A stretch of 64,000 nucleotides of DNA from Tanypteryx hageni. Lineage: Eukaryota > Arthropoda > Insecta > Odonata > Petaluridae. A model generated the notes under the pieces. It saw nothing but the letters and a program-made list of their open reading frames with translations. It was not told where the DNA came from and did no database searches. The DNA is taken from positions 3,658,001-3,722,000 of the forward strand of contig CM054117.1 of NCBI GenBank assembly GCA_028673005.1, given 5' to 3'. Shown here in pieces: positions 23,093-33,859 of the stretch. Position 1 is the first letter of the stretch. Every line of letters starts with the position of its first letter. Made by a program: the position numbers and the translations under genes.

Positions 23093-24276
23093 ATGACCCT
23101 AATGACGCCGATGGCGGCCCCCGGGAGGCTCAACTTCCTCGGCAGGTCCGAAGGGATCGGGTCAAAGGCTTCGCTGCGATCCGTATTCCGCGGAGGCGCA
23201 AGGCAGGGCGAGGCGGCGGGGGCGCGCCCTTCCGCCCCCCAGCCTCCCTCTCCCCCACCCCCTTCGCCGCCACCCTCCCTCTTCGCCGATTCAGAGGAAC
23301 AGACTCCTCTCCTGCAGACGGAAGACTCCACGGAAGCCTCGGAGATCGAGGACGCCCCTCTCTCGGCCCTGCTCCTGCCCACTCCCCCCGCCGCCGTCCC
23401 GCCTGCCACGTCCCCCCTGCCCCCGGCTTCCCTCCCCGCCCCGCTCCCGCCTCCCGAAACTCCTTTCCCGCGAAACGCTCCCGATCTCCGCGTAGACTTC
23501 TCGGAGGCCGACGAGCTCCGCCCCTCCGACGCCGCGCCGCCCGATATAAACAGGCTGTCCGCCCCTTCGCCAACGCTAGTCACGGTTTCGGTGCACAAGG
23601 CTCCACTGCTTCCGGACGAGCACGAGGCGAGGAGCGTGGTCGCCATCACTTGCGAGCAGCAGCTGCAGCTGAGACAAAGAGCGGAGGCGCTTCTCGTGGA
23701 CTTGGCGGAATCTCCCGCACCGGCGGCGCCCGAGGACATGGTTTCGGAGATCTCGGCCGAGCGTGCGGCCCCCGCGGCGGAAGAGTGCCCCTCCGGGGAG
23801 GGCCCCCCGCACCGTCTGCCGGACCTCACGGGGACCATGACGGCGCAAGAGCTCCGGGACTTCGAAATGCGTTACGGTAGCCCGCACCACGGGCAGCGGT
23901 CGGTCCAGAGACACGGCTCCGTCAAACACCGCCACCGCAGACACCATTCCAGTTCACACAGGCACCCTTCGCCCAGGACGGCGGCAAAGAGCGGCGGTTG
24001 CGAGGCTGCGCACCACGCGAGATCGCAGTCGGTGAAGGCGTGTAAGAAGAGGGCGGACTTCCTCTCGCTGCCGCACGCGCAGAGGACTCGAGTGGCGAGC
24101 ATGCCCAACGAGTTGGGAAGCGGCTTTAGCGGCGACGAGGGAGAAGAGGAGGAATACTACAGGCTGCGACACTTCAGCATAACCGGGAAGGGAGTGGTGC
24201 ACAACAGAGGAGACTCGCTCAAGAGCAGAAGGTCGAGATCTAACAACAGCGTCGCTTCCAGCAACTCTAGTCACAG
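23093..24276 (+). CDS. Rgk1: RGK GTPase coding exon 1
   Basis: Encodes residues 1-394 plus two bases. The first 250 or so residues are Pro/Ala/Ser-rich and probably disordered. Next comes a His/Arg/Ser-rich tract (HRHRRHHSSSHRH), then VKACKKRADFLSLP (about 310-325), ASMPNELG, an acidic EGEEEEYY, and the RLRHFSITGKG and SRSNNSVASSNSS blocks. Very GC-rich against AT-rich flanks. Donor CACAG|GTGAGG. Confidence 0.9.
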
Positions 24277-27200
24277 GTGAGGACGAAACCCACTTGAACA
24301 AACCTAGTAATCCTATTCTTTAGATATTCCGTTTAAATTTCGCCTTTGCGAGTTATTTATCCGGAATGCAAAACTCGACCGGAGATAAATTTTATTGATG
24401 AGCGTATTGGCGAAATTAAAATCCAAACCGACGCTCCATTGTGGATGAGCATTTGGAGCGGTAAGTGTAGTAATGTAATTATTAAACCGCCTACGGTGTA
24501 AATTGCCTCCTTCTTTTTCTAATTTACAAATGACAGCTTTTAAAGAAAACTGATATTTCGCTTATTTTAACTCGTTTAACTGCGGTGAGATATGTTTTAA
24601 ATAACCTTTTATTGATTTTTGGTTTTAGGTTTGTTTTTTAATCATCAGTGAGACAACTCCTTCAGCCATAAAGATTTAGTAAGAACCCGATGCATTTCGT
24701 CCACTATGTGGGCATCTTCAAGGGGTTTTAGTAAATCTTTATGGCTCTCTGATGAAAATCGAGCCATAAGTTAACCAAGCCACCAACCTTTGCTTTGTTT
24801 CTTAATGTTAAGTTTCTTTATTAAATCACAGAACGGGAGGGGAGATTCTAGCAGTTTGTGACGTTTCACAGAGTAAAATATTATTTTGGGAAAGGAGAGA
24901 GAGGTCAAGATTCCAAAATTTTATGCAAACGTTCTAAAAAACGCTTTTAGAAAATGCTTTTGCAGTTCTTCTTTAACTTGTTATATAATAAAGATAATAT
25001 TAGCATTTTTTGTTTTTCCAACATGCTACTCGGCGAACATAAAGGGTCCTTTGATGAAGAAAGTTTTTCACATAAAAAACGTAACATTTTAGTGTTCAAA
25101 ACAAATCCGTGAAAATTGATAGTAAAAGAAGAATTATTCATTCTTTTAGACGTCCTTCGCTTCGAGCCCCACAGTCGTACGATTTTTGTAAGAAATTTAA
25201 AATGAAAATCAAATATACTCTGCACGAAATGTTAATATAAGTTGTTTTAAACAACATGCACCATAAATTGAGAATCTCTAATGCAAGGTGACCACGTAAT
25301 ATAATTGATAAAAACTGCGCGCAGAGAGAGGGAAAGACAATCATCCCGAGAGATGGTGCGAACAGGTAGGCAATAAGAGAGTCAAGAGTACATAAAATAT
25401 ATACAGTTTGTTAAAAAGAAACATTTCGAAAATAGTTGGCTGATCGAATTTGTGCATTTATGTTAATAAATACAATATACGCATTATTTGGCACACAATT
25501 GAAATTATTATTTACAAAGCTATAAGGCGGTGTTTTTTTGTCATTACCCGAGCGCCAAACTCCCTGGCTACGCTGCCGACGACACGCATCTTATAAGCGA
25601 AAGATATACTGCGCAAGAAGATCCTCAGTCATCACCGCCAGGTTTAAATTGAATCATTTGCTTGCTTTCTTCGAATATAAACGCACTAAAGAGTCTTAAA
25701 TTACGTCAGACAGTTATATCCTGGAGATATTTTACTCGAAACATATTTTAAGACACACTGAATTTTTAATTTTGGTTTATTTATAATAAATACGGAATTT
25801 CTTAGTTCAGTTCTCCGTTTTCTCTAGTTTGAGAGGCTAAAACACGATCAATACATATATCACTGTCTTTGAGTCATCCGGGGCGAACAGTTTTAAGTGC
25901 ACGTAAAGATATTTCAGTGCCAACGAATTTATCCTTTCTTTCCAGCGACATCCGTGGATAGGCCCACGGCAGGGAACACTCTCTATCACTCTTCTCTCTC
26001 TCTCTCTCGCAGCACCGAGTTCCTCGGAGGCACTGCAGTGACCATTTGCTCCTACCCAGGATCCGCGCGCACCAGCGGCGACGTGTCCCTCGCATCCTCC
26101 AGGGGTTCCAGCGCCAGCGGCGTCGGCGTCGCCACAATTTCTGGGAGCTGCGCGGGTGGTGGTGCCCCGGGGGCACCCTCGGCCACCGCAGAGCTCGGCA
26201 CTGCCGCTCTTCCGTACCGCGTGGTGATGCTCGGGTCTTCGGGCGTGGGGAAGTCGTCTCTTGTGTCGCAGTTCATGACCTCTGAATACATGCACGCCTA
26301 CGACACGTCCTTGGGTGAGTGCAACTCCGCCATTCTCCTTTTAATAGAGTGCGCCTCCAGAGAGTGAGAGGACCACTGTGACTTTCGCCCCTCCACGCAC
26401 ACACGCACTCCTCCTGCCTCGTCCGCGATTAGCTAACGAACGACGACTGCTTCTGTCACTAAGGTTTCTGAACTTTAACGAATCTCAAATAATAAACTAA
26501 TTAAAACGGCGCCCATTGGATGGTCCTATATTTCGGCTCTTTCTACGTGTATCGGCATCAGCCGTACGCGCAGACCAGCACTTTATATCCGATGGAGTCT
26601 ATGGAGATTACTTTGCCTTCGATGGGAAATAGGTCACTGTGCTCTTCTAGAAATAACTACTTCAATTTAAGTATTATCTGATGAATTTATATGCTGGAAC
26701 TATTTTTATAGAAACGGAAAAATGTGTTATCGTGACAAATTACGTGATCATCAACCAACCGATCCCAACCCACGCCTTAACATCAAATATGATTGTTTGG
26801 AGCGGTACCGTCAGTTTTCAAGAAATGCCTCTAGTAAAATTTGTAAAATCAATGAATGAGTGGTGAAGTGCGTGTAATTAATATCTCCCTCTTGCTGACT
26901 GATTTTAATTTCCCTCTCTCTTGCTATTTCCGACGTGCAGACGAGGAGTTCGGCGAGAAGTCCGTGTCGGTTTTGCTCGACGGCGAGGAGTCCGAGCTGA
27001 CCTTCATTGACCATCCGAGCTCGGAGATGTCGGTGAGTAAGATTGTGAACCCAAGTTTATTTTTACCTCCTGTTCTTGCAGCTCGTCCTAACTATATCTC
27101 TCTCTTAATTATATTCTCATTTTTATGTTCGCAGCCAGAGAACTGTATCAGCACCTACGAGGCCCACGCCTACGTAGTCGTATATTCCACTTCGGACAGG

Positions 27201-28086
27201 AGCTCTGTTTCCGTCGCCGAGGAGACGCTACAATGCCTCTGGAAATCCTCTTCCGTCTCCACGCGCGCCGTCATACTAGTAGCCAACAAGACGGACCTCG
27301 TCCGATCCAGGGTTGTCACTACGGAAGGTAAAAATCTACGACATTAAACCTGAAGATTCGTTTGTTTTAGAATTTCTTCCCCGACTCGAACTCATTACCT
27401 TCGCTTAGCCTCTTCTTTTGGCGTTTAACACGACAACGCTATCTTTTGAAATCGAAGAACCGCGATTAGTGAACGTTAACGAAAACACCGAGCTCCTGAT
27501 TCGATTTTGCTTCTTCCATCTTTAATTCCTCTTATGTCAGAGGAGGACCAGTCTCACAGTCGCGTTCAACCTTCTCGGTTTACATCCCGACCGATCCTTG
27601 ACCTTTCCCTTTATAACACAATCGACCTTTGCAATCGCGGTAGGGTCGAAAAAGTCTTCGATTCGACTTTTCTCAGTACAAACAAATCTCTGTCTCTCTC
27701 GCGTTCCAGAGGGAAAATCCATGGCTACTTCGTATGATTGCAAGTTCATCGAGACGTCTGTGGGCATACAGCACAACGTCGACGAACTGCTCGTCGGCAT
27801 CCTCACTCAAATTCGTCTCAAACTGGAAGACCCGGAACGGAGCAGAGCGCTCTTCCGTAAGAGAAGCTCCCGGAGGAGAAACAGGTCTTCGGCGGGCGGC
27901 AGCGAAGGAGACGGATCTGGCGCCGGAGTTTCTGGAGGCAGCGGTGGGGTCAACAAGTACAGAGGATCCAAGAGTGCCGGAGTGACCAGTAGCAGTCTCA
28001 AGATGGCCAGGGGCCTTCTGGAGAAGGTGTGGCCATCGAGGTGCGACTCCAAATCAAAGTCTTGCGAAAATCTGCATGTTCTATAA
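23093..28086 (+). CDS. Rgk1: RGK-family small GTPase (Rgk1-like), five coding exons
   Basis: Joined exons 23093-24276, 26013-26314, 26941-27032, 27135-27327 and 27710-28086 give about 715 residues. RGK proteins (Rad, Rem, Gem/Kir, insect Rgk1-3) are Ras-like proteins at the plasma membrane and cytoskeleton; in vertebrates they bind Cav-beta subunits and reduce calcium current. The G domain has G1 GSSGVGKSS (about 469-477), the atypical RGK G3 DHPSSEM (from 519) in place of DxxG, G4 NKTDL (577-581) and G5-like ETSV (605-608). A basic stretch RKRSSRRRNR follows, the likely calmodulin-binding region. The end KSKSCENLHVL is the RGK C-terminal signature and lacks a CAAX prenylation motif. The 394-residue N-terminal exon is much longer than vertebrate RGK heads but ends with blocks I recall from insect Rgk1 (YYRLRHFSITGKGVV, RSRSNNSVASSNSS). 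All introns are GT-AG. Confidence 0.93.
24664..24746 (-). repeat. Hairpin with Penelope-type hammerhead-like core inside intron 1
   Basis: Arms AGCCATAAAGATTTA (24664-24678) and its complement (24732-24746) enclose, on the minus strand, GAAGATGCCCACATAGTGGACGAAA (broken here as GAAGATGCCCAC-ATA-GTGGACGAAA). A stem followed by CGAAA resembles the hammerhead-ribozyme remnant of Penelope-like retroelement terminal repeats, but the CUGAUGA box is degenerate (CTTGAAGA). Intron 1 (24277-26012) otherwise shows nothing recognisable. Confidence 0.4.
26013..26314 (+). CDS. Rgk1: RGK GTPase coding exon 2 (G1/P-loop)
   Basis: The acceptor is the strong CT-rich tract ending CTCTCTCGCAG at 26012. A competing AG at 25945 would put a TAG in frame five codons on, so it is rejected. 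Encodes residues 395-495: a Gly/Ser/Ala-rich linker, then PYRVVMLGSSGVGKSSLVSQF and EYMHAYDTSL. Donor TTGG|GTGAGT. Confidence 0.92.
26941..27032 (+). CDS. Rgk1: RGK GTPase coding exon 3 (G3 region)
   Basis: 92 bp. Acceptor ACGTGCAG, donor TCG|GTGAGT. Encodes residues 496-526, EEFGEKSVSVLLDGEE and FIDHPSSEMS. The RGK-type G3 lacks the catalytic Gly/Gln seen in Ras. Confidence 0.92.
27135..27327 (+). CDS. Rgk1: RGK GTPase coding exon 4 (G4)
   Basis: 193 bp. Acceptor TTCGCAG, donor GAAG|GTAAAA. Encodes residues 527-590 including AYVVVYSTSDRSSVSVAEE and the guanine-specificity motif NKTDL. The intron before it is only 102 bp and is open in frame. Confidence 0.92.
27710..28086 (+). CDS. Rgk1: RGK GTPase coding exon 5 (G5 and C-terminus)
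   Basis: Acceptor CTCTCGCGTTCCAG. Encodes residues 591-715: YDCKFIETSVGIQHNVDELL, ILTQIRLKLEDPERSRALF, the basic RKRSSRRRNR, a Gly/Ser-rich linker, and KMARGLLEKVWPSR before the terminal KSKSCENLHVL and TAA. Confidence 0.93.
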
Positions 28087-28166
28087 TTCGCTAGCCATAA
28101 CCTTCTCACCCCAGCGTCCCGTTCTCTCGCATTACGCAGAACTTCGGGACGCGAGTGCACGCACCC

Positions 28167-28246
28167 AGCCCCGGGAGGGAATAGGGGGAGGGAGGGAATA
28201 GGGGAGGGGGGAATAGGGGAGGGGAGAATAGGGGGAGGGAGACGAA
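28167..28246 (+). repeat. G-rich minisatellite in the RGK 3' UTR region
   Basis: Imperfect 13-15-bp units of GGGGAGGGAATA type, about five to six copies, starting 80 bp after the RGK stop. Runs of four or five G could form G-quadruplexes in the transcript. Confidence 0.75.
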
Positions 28247-28572
28247 GGCAGGCATCCGGCGTGTTCTCTTTTCGTGGGTAAACAAAGTTTGTCGGTGAAG
28301 CCCTCTGGGAAGACTTTGTTGCGTGTGAGGTTAACGTGGAATATCAGAAACGTCTCCGATTCTTCGATTCATGAATACTCTTTTCTGATGATCGTACTAG
28401 AAGAATGAATTGAAATTTGATTTTGAGGCGTTTTAAAGAGTACGATCGATGTTTGTCATTGGCTTTATTTTTGTCCCACCGTTACGCGATTGAATTTGGA
28501 TAGAAATAAGTTTTGAAGCTTCAAGAACCCTTTTCAAAATGGGATAGAGACTGAAGATGACTTAACTTTCCA

Positions 28573-28578
28573 AATAAA
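28573..28578 (+). terminator. Candidate polyadenylation signal of the RGK gene
   Basis: AATAAA 487 bp after the stop codon. It is the first canonical hexamer I see downstream. AT-rich sequence makes chance hits common. Confidence 0.35.
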
Positions 28579-28599
28579 GTTAAATGCCTTATGCATATG

Positions 28600-31165
28600 T
28601 AAATATGCTCAAGATTTTACAAGAAGGTGCGACTTTAATCATAACTATGCAGAAGCAAATTTTAACGAGCTTCCAGAAAATAATAAGCAAAAGGTCATCA
28701 CTGATCTCGGGTATTATTAACAGATCTCTACTTATCAGTGCTCGTAAAATAGTTAATTCATCGTAAAATATAAATCCTCCTCAACAATGGGTCAACAGAG
28801 CCCTCATTTGAAGAAGGCCAAATGCGATGGCTCAGTACTGTTGCCGCCCTCACAATATGCTTTAATATACAGCTCAATCGCTGCGTCTTATGCTCAGGTT
28901 AGAAATACTGCTCGAGTGATAATGAAGGAAACATTGCCACTTGCTATTAAGGTCAGCAAGGCATCAACATATTCATTAATAATCAAAACTTCCTAGGCAA
29001 TAGATGAACCAAACAGAGACACCAATTAAAGCAGTTTAGAATTTTTCGAATATTGTATCAGATAAATTTTAAGATGAACAATTTCAGAAATACAGTAGTA
29101 ATCATGTCAATGACAAATGCCGGAAAGGGTAGTTTTTATATAAATGTAATATTACCAAAGATCATTTGATAAATTAAGATAAAGGCAAGCAGTCCTGATC
29201 TGTCCAAAATGAAGATAAATATAATAGATTGCCTGAACTTTCCTTCTATTCATATCAAGGGATCAGAGACTTTCAGCATATTTTGTTGAATTCATCATGC
29301 TCTGATAGAAAATTGAAAAATGTACCATTTATGCATGCTCAATTTGCATGACAGAAGGATGCTGCCATGATTGCCGTGGACCATTAGGAATAGATAATTT
29401 AAGCAACCATTATATCTGCCATTGTGTCACATTTCCATATTCTATGATTTCAGAGTAGATGGGTAAAATGGAATGAAACAAATTCATTTATTAAAGAATA
29501 GATTCCAGAGAGAAAAGTTTTTGAATCACTGAATCTCAATTTTTCAGTAAATGGTAGGATTCTGATTCGATATAAATATATTCCAAAGAAGGAAGGAAAT
29601 TTTAGATCAAAGATTTTCATGAGTGATGGAGATGAGTAGTTTGTACTCGCAATATATTTGTATGTCATGCTGTGAGAAGAGTTTTAAATATTCCATGTTG
29701 TTATATAAATATATACATAAAATGTTCAATATTATTATATATATATATACATAAATATATATTTAGAACCAAATTATATTATTTGTAAGTAATGAGCTTT
29801 TTATATACATATAATTATTAAAACAAGGTAATAAGAATTTGTGATTGTATCATTGTACTATGTTGCTGAATATTAGGAAATGATTTCAAAGTTCATCCCT
29901 ATAACCAAGGATAAAATGAGTGATGAGCTTCAGAATGAAACTATAATGCTACAGAAAAGATCCGTGGAGGCTTTATCTCGAATCCTGCTGACACCACCAT
30001 AACATTGCATTGGTCATTTCTCCGCTCTCAATTGAGCAGCATTTTTAAAACTCCCTGGCTAGTTACCCAGTAGAAGGCAAGTCCTGCAATTCAACCAACT
30101 CTAAGGAAAAGAAAGGTTTCCCCTAACTCATGATAAGGACAATGGCATCTAGAGAAAATTGCCTTACAGTAGCAGTTCATCATCATCTTTCTGTTTGATA
30201 TCTCACAAGTGTTTATGCAATGAGTGTTCATGTTACCATGAGTCTCACTATCCAGTTTATTACATTCCATGATCTAGTTTTAAGATATATTTTGAAATAC
30301 ATGGCAACATAATATAGCACCAACTTTAAATTTTTCATTCTAAGGAAACAAAGTATATTATGCATTGCAGGATACTGTGCAACATATCTCAGAAAAACAT
30401 CTTTAACTAAAAAGAAAAACTGTTGGTTTTTGAATCATACAATTAAAATTCAAGACAGTTAAGTCAAAAGCATTTGCAGTCAGTTCTTGTTTGTAAGTAT
30501 GCATGCAATGACTTAAATTGTTGTTGAAAAGTTGAAAAATATCTAGGAGTTCACAGCAATAAAACACAGGTAAATAATCCAATGTCAGAGGGCAATAAAT
30601 AATGGGGGTCAAATTGCTTTCAAAACATTTGATTGGTGAGAAAATAAACTTTGAAAAAATGTTTTTATAAAATCCCTTCAATAAGAGATGTATTTCAATG
30701 ATTTGACTAGCACTACTTCAGATCAATTAATTGATTATGAACCCTGCTTGGACACAGCCTCGTGCCTTCTTTTCGCTGGTGAGATTCACTTTGCCTCTTC
30801 AATCAGCTTTTGGCCCTCATTACATTTTGGGGACCATAATAAAATGACAGTCTGCATATGGACAACAGACCATATAGGACTTGTGACTTAAAAATAAATT
30901 GAAAGTGAAATACAACAAAAAGTAAAATATAGAGATAAGAAAAACTGCAAATTAGCCTATATCAATTACAAATATCATTATTTATCATTTGAAATCAAAA
31001 GTGCAAAAAAAATTATTTTGTATCAAAGGTATACGATATGACACAAGCAGTACTCATGAATTAAAAAAATGAATCATTGTATGATTCATTGTATGGCATT
31101 GTATGGCAGGATTCAATAATATGTGATCAAGATAGCTCAGGTATCCATAAAACAGCCAAGTAACT
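28600..31165. other. Unassigned AT-rich DNA
   Basis: No recognised gene or transposon. There is a TA-rich patch around 29700-29760. Short open frames look like chance. Part could be extended 3' UTR. Confidence 0.3.
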
Positions 31166-31173
31166 CTATATGC

Positions 31174-31706
31174 CAGAGGTGGTTAGAAAGTGGCTTGCAA
31201 GCTGCATGTGACTCTTCTATGTTCCAAGTGCAGCTTGCAGTTAACAAGCCGCTCCTCTAGTTCAAAATGGCAGGTGGCTACATTGCTCCCAAAACAACAT
31301 TTGATGAGCCTCAGTACGTGCTGACTAGGTAAACACTCATACTATGTTGCATGTAATAAATGAATACACATTCCATATATTTCTATTTGCTAGAATACAG
31401 GTTATATTTACTATTAATTTGTACAAATCGCATTCAACCCATTCCATTCATATATCAGGGGAGCCATGGCTTTCACCTCCTACAATTTTTCTAACAGATT
31501 TGAAAGATCTTGCTATCAGGATGGAATCCACCAGGCTTCTAGCTCTAACAGAAATTAATCTGTATATACACATTCATGTATCTTAATGTTAAATTAATGC
31601 AATATTACCAAAAAACAAAATGTATACTCTTTGAGACTCGCAAACTTCAAATGAGTACCTATTGTATGAGGCTCCGAGACCAACCATTAGAATTTGCCAA
31701 CCCCTG
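31174..31706. mobile_element. Non-autonomous hAT element
   Basis: Ends CAGAGGTGG... and, inverted, CAGGGGTTGG... The 8-bp flanks CTATATGC (31166-31173) and CTATGTAC (31707-31714) match at six of eight positions, as expected for an aged hAT target duplication. 533 bp, non-coding. Confidence 0.6.
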
Positions 31707-32074
31707 CTATGTACACATTCAGTGGTCCTTAATGATAATGCATTGAGCAATCATGATAGCTTATAATAATGGAACCATGAAATCCTGCTTGTGAGAGCTA
31801 ATATGAGAAGGCTGAAATGAACACCTGATTCATTCAGCTGTTTTGTGGATATGGGAGTCACTCTCAGCATTTGTTGTACTTACAAGATGCAGAGTGGTCA
31901 TCTGGACTAAATTTATATGAAAAATAATGGCAATGACTCAAATGCAATGAAACATATGAGAAGTATTTCCATTAAGAAAACAAGAATTAACTTACTTAAA
32001 TATAGATAATCAACATGAAGAGAAGAGAAGAAAAGCGCTGTAGAAAAAATATGATGCAGGATGAAGATTTGTTA

Positions 32075-32667
32075 TCTAATATATAAAAGGCTAAAATTGA
32101 AAACTCCCTTCTAACCAAAATATCTCTGGAAAAAAACAACCGATTTTAATCAATCTTTTTTTAGGCGACAGGGCAGGCCCCAAAGTAGGTTTGGATACCA
32201 CTTTTAACCCCCTCCACTCTCGCGCAGCACAGTCCTGGTGAGAAATCCATTTCTTTCTGTCTGTCTGTAACTATGTTCCCTTGAGAATGACTGAACCGAT
32301 TTGCACCATTCTTTCACTAATTTGTTCAGCATTACAACGAACAGGTTTATGTAAAAAAATACAGAATATACAGTGTGTTTAAGGCAAATAACGTTTTTAC
32401 CTATAGTGTAAATACGTTTCCCGTACAAAAAACATATGAATATACAGTCTGATTGAAAGTTATGACATTTTTTCAAGAACCCTTTTACGGAACAAAATAC
32501 TTCTCTGTAAGTAATTTTTAGAAGCAATGCTTTGTATGTTGAGCGCGCGGGCAGTGCAAGGGTATATAAGTTGCAGTGTCGGCTTCAAGAGCGCGCAGGC
32601 AGCGCGAAGGTATATAAGTCTGTGCAATCCCGAATCACGCCCGGGCAATGCTGGATCACACAGCTAG
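32075..32667 (+). mobile_element. Non-autonomous Helitron
   Basis: Begins TCTAATATATAAAAGG after an A. Ends GCAATGCTGGATCACACAG then CTAG before a T, the 5'-TC, 3'-CTRG and A|T insertion hallmarks of Helitrons. It contains CTGTCTGTCTGTAAC with ACCGATTTGCACC, and a twice-repeated GAGCGCGC...GGTATATAAGT unit (about 32541-32620). No helicase inside. Confidence 0.8.
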
Positions 32668-33533
32668 TCATGCATATGAATGTGTATAGCTGAAATGGAA
32701 TGGCAGTGAAAGGAAATACATCTAACTTATTAATTTGTATATTTTACATAAGATACATAAGGGATGTTTTAGAAAGATGATAAAGGAACACTATTACAAG
32801 TATAGAAGAAGATTTATAAGAAGAAGGATAGGTATTTTTAATTGTGAAATTGAGCAAACCCAAAGACCTTTACTTTTGCCATTTTTCATAGCTCCTGGAG
32901 ATTAAATTTTCCATTATACTCCTCAAATTTATAATACCTAACTTTGAGCCATTGTCTTCCAATGTCTGGGTATTAAATTAATGGAAGGAATTAGTAACTG
33001 TAAATCATTTGCTTTGCTATCCACAAGCAAAGGCTAATAACAATGTTTGCCTACCCCATAAAGATTTGTTTACAAGTAGCAGCAATGCAGATTTAAAAGG
33101 CTTCTGAGACAATCCCTCATATAGTTAGTTAAATTTCAAATATATATATATATATATATAAGTTAAAAGACCAAAACTGAATGAGTCAAATAAATGAACA
33201 TCTGAATAACAATAAAAAAGAGACATTCAATAATAAGATCAAAAAAGTATAATTTTAATTTAAAGTCATAGCTTGCTTATTACTTCAGTTTCATGGTGAT
33301 ATTAATTATGCTCTCTAGAGATTGATAAGCGCACAACAGCAACAAGTCTCCCTCAATCTCCCAAACTTCACCAGAAAACATTAAATTCCCTAAATAGATG
33401 CAGCTAAAGGAATTAAATTTGGCATAATTCTGCTACTTTAATTTTTATACCATATTTTCTTGTGTAAATAACCAATAAATTGTATAATTGACTTATTTGA
33501 ATCATTTCTATAGAACTGATTACTTCATTAGCT
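32668..33533. other. Unassigned AT-rich DNA with a TA run
   Basis: A (TA)9-10 microsatellite lies at about 33142-33161. No other supported feature. Confidence 0.4.
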
Positions 33534-33537
33534 TTAA

Positions 33538-33753
33538 CCCTTTCAGGTTGAAGGAATTTAAAAATGTCAGCTACCAGGTTGTCGGCATTGCAGGCAATAA
33601 AATAGATTTGTGTACTTTTTATAAATTTTTATTGGCACAGATATTAAATTGTCAAAACACAACCTCCCACAAACAAATAAAATGTATGCTGATCATAGGT
33701 CAACAAACGGCTGAGGGAACAAATCAGGGATGTTGATATCCAACCAGAAAGGG
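33538..33753. mobile_element. piggyBac-type MITE flanked by TTAA
   Basis: Inverted ends CCCTTTCAGGTTG and (complement) CCCTTTCTGGTTG are each bounded by TTAA (33534-33537, 33754-33757), the piggyBac target duplication. 216 bp, non-coding. Confidence 0.85.
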
Positions 33754-33796
33754 TTAAAACAAACTCACAAGCGCACACACGTTTGTGAATAAATGT

Positions 33797-33817
33797 GTGT
33801 GTGTGTGTGTGTGTATG

Positions 33818-33853
<36 letters not shown>
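33797..33853 (+). repeat. Compound TG/TA microsatellite
   Basis: (TG)n, then (TA)n, then (TG)n. Simple sequence. Confidence 0.95.
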
Positions 33854-33859
33854 CATTTA

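Noticed and set aside
23059..23880. 273-codon + frame and long minus-strand frames over RGK exon 1
   Set aside because: Shadow frames kept open by high GC. The frame from 23093 carries the conserved RGK-associated blocks and splices correctly.
25946..26012. Upstream acceptor for RGK exon 2 at 25945
   Set aside because: It would introduce an in-frame TAG five codons later. The CT-rich acceptor at 26012 fits better.
25837..26295. Minus-strand frame over RGK exon 2
   Set aside because: Antisense shadow of the P-loop exon. No domain.
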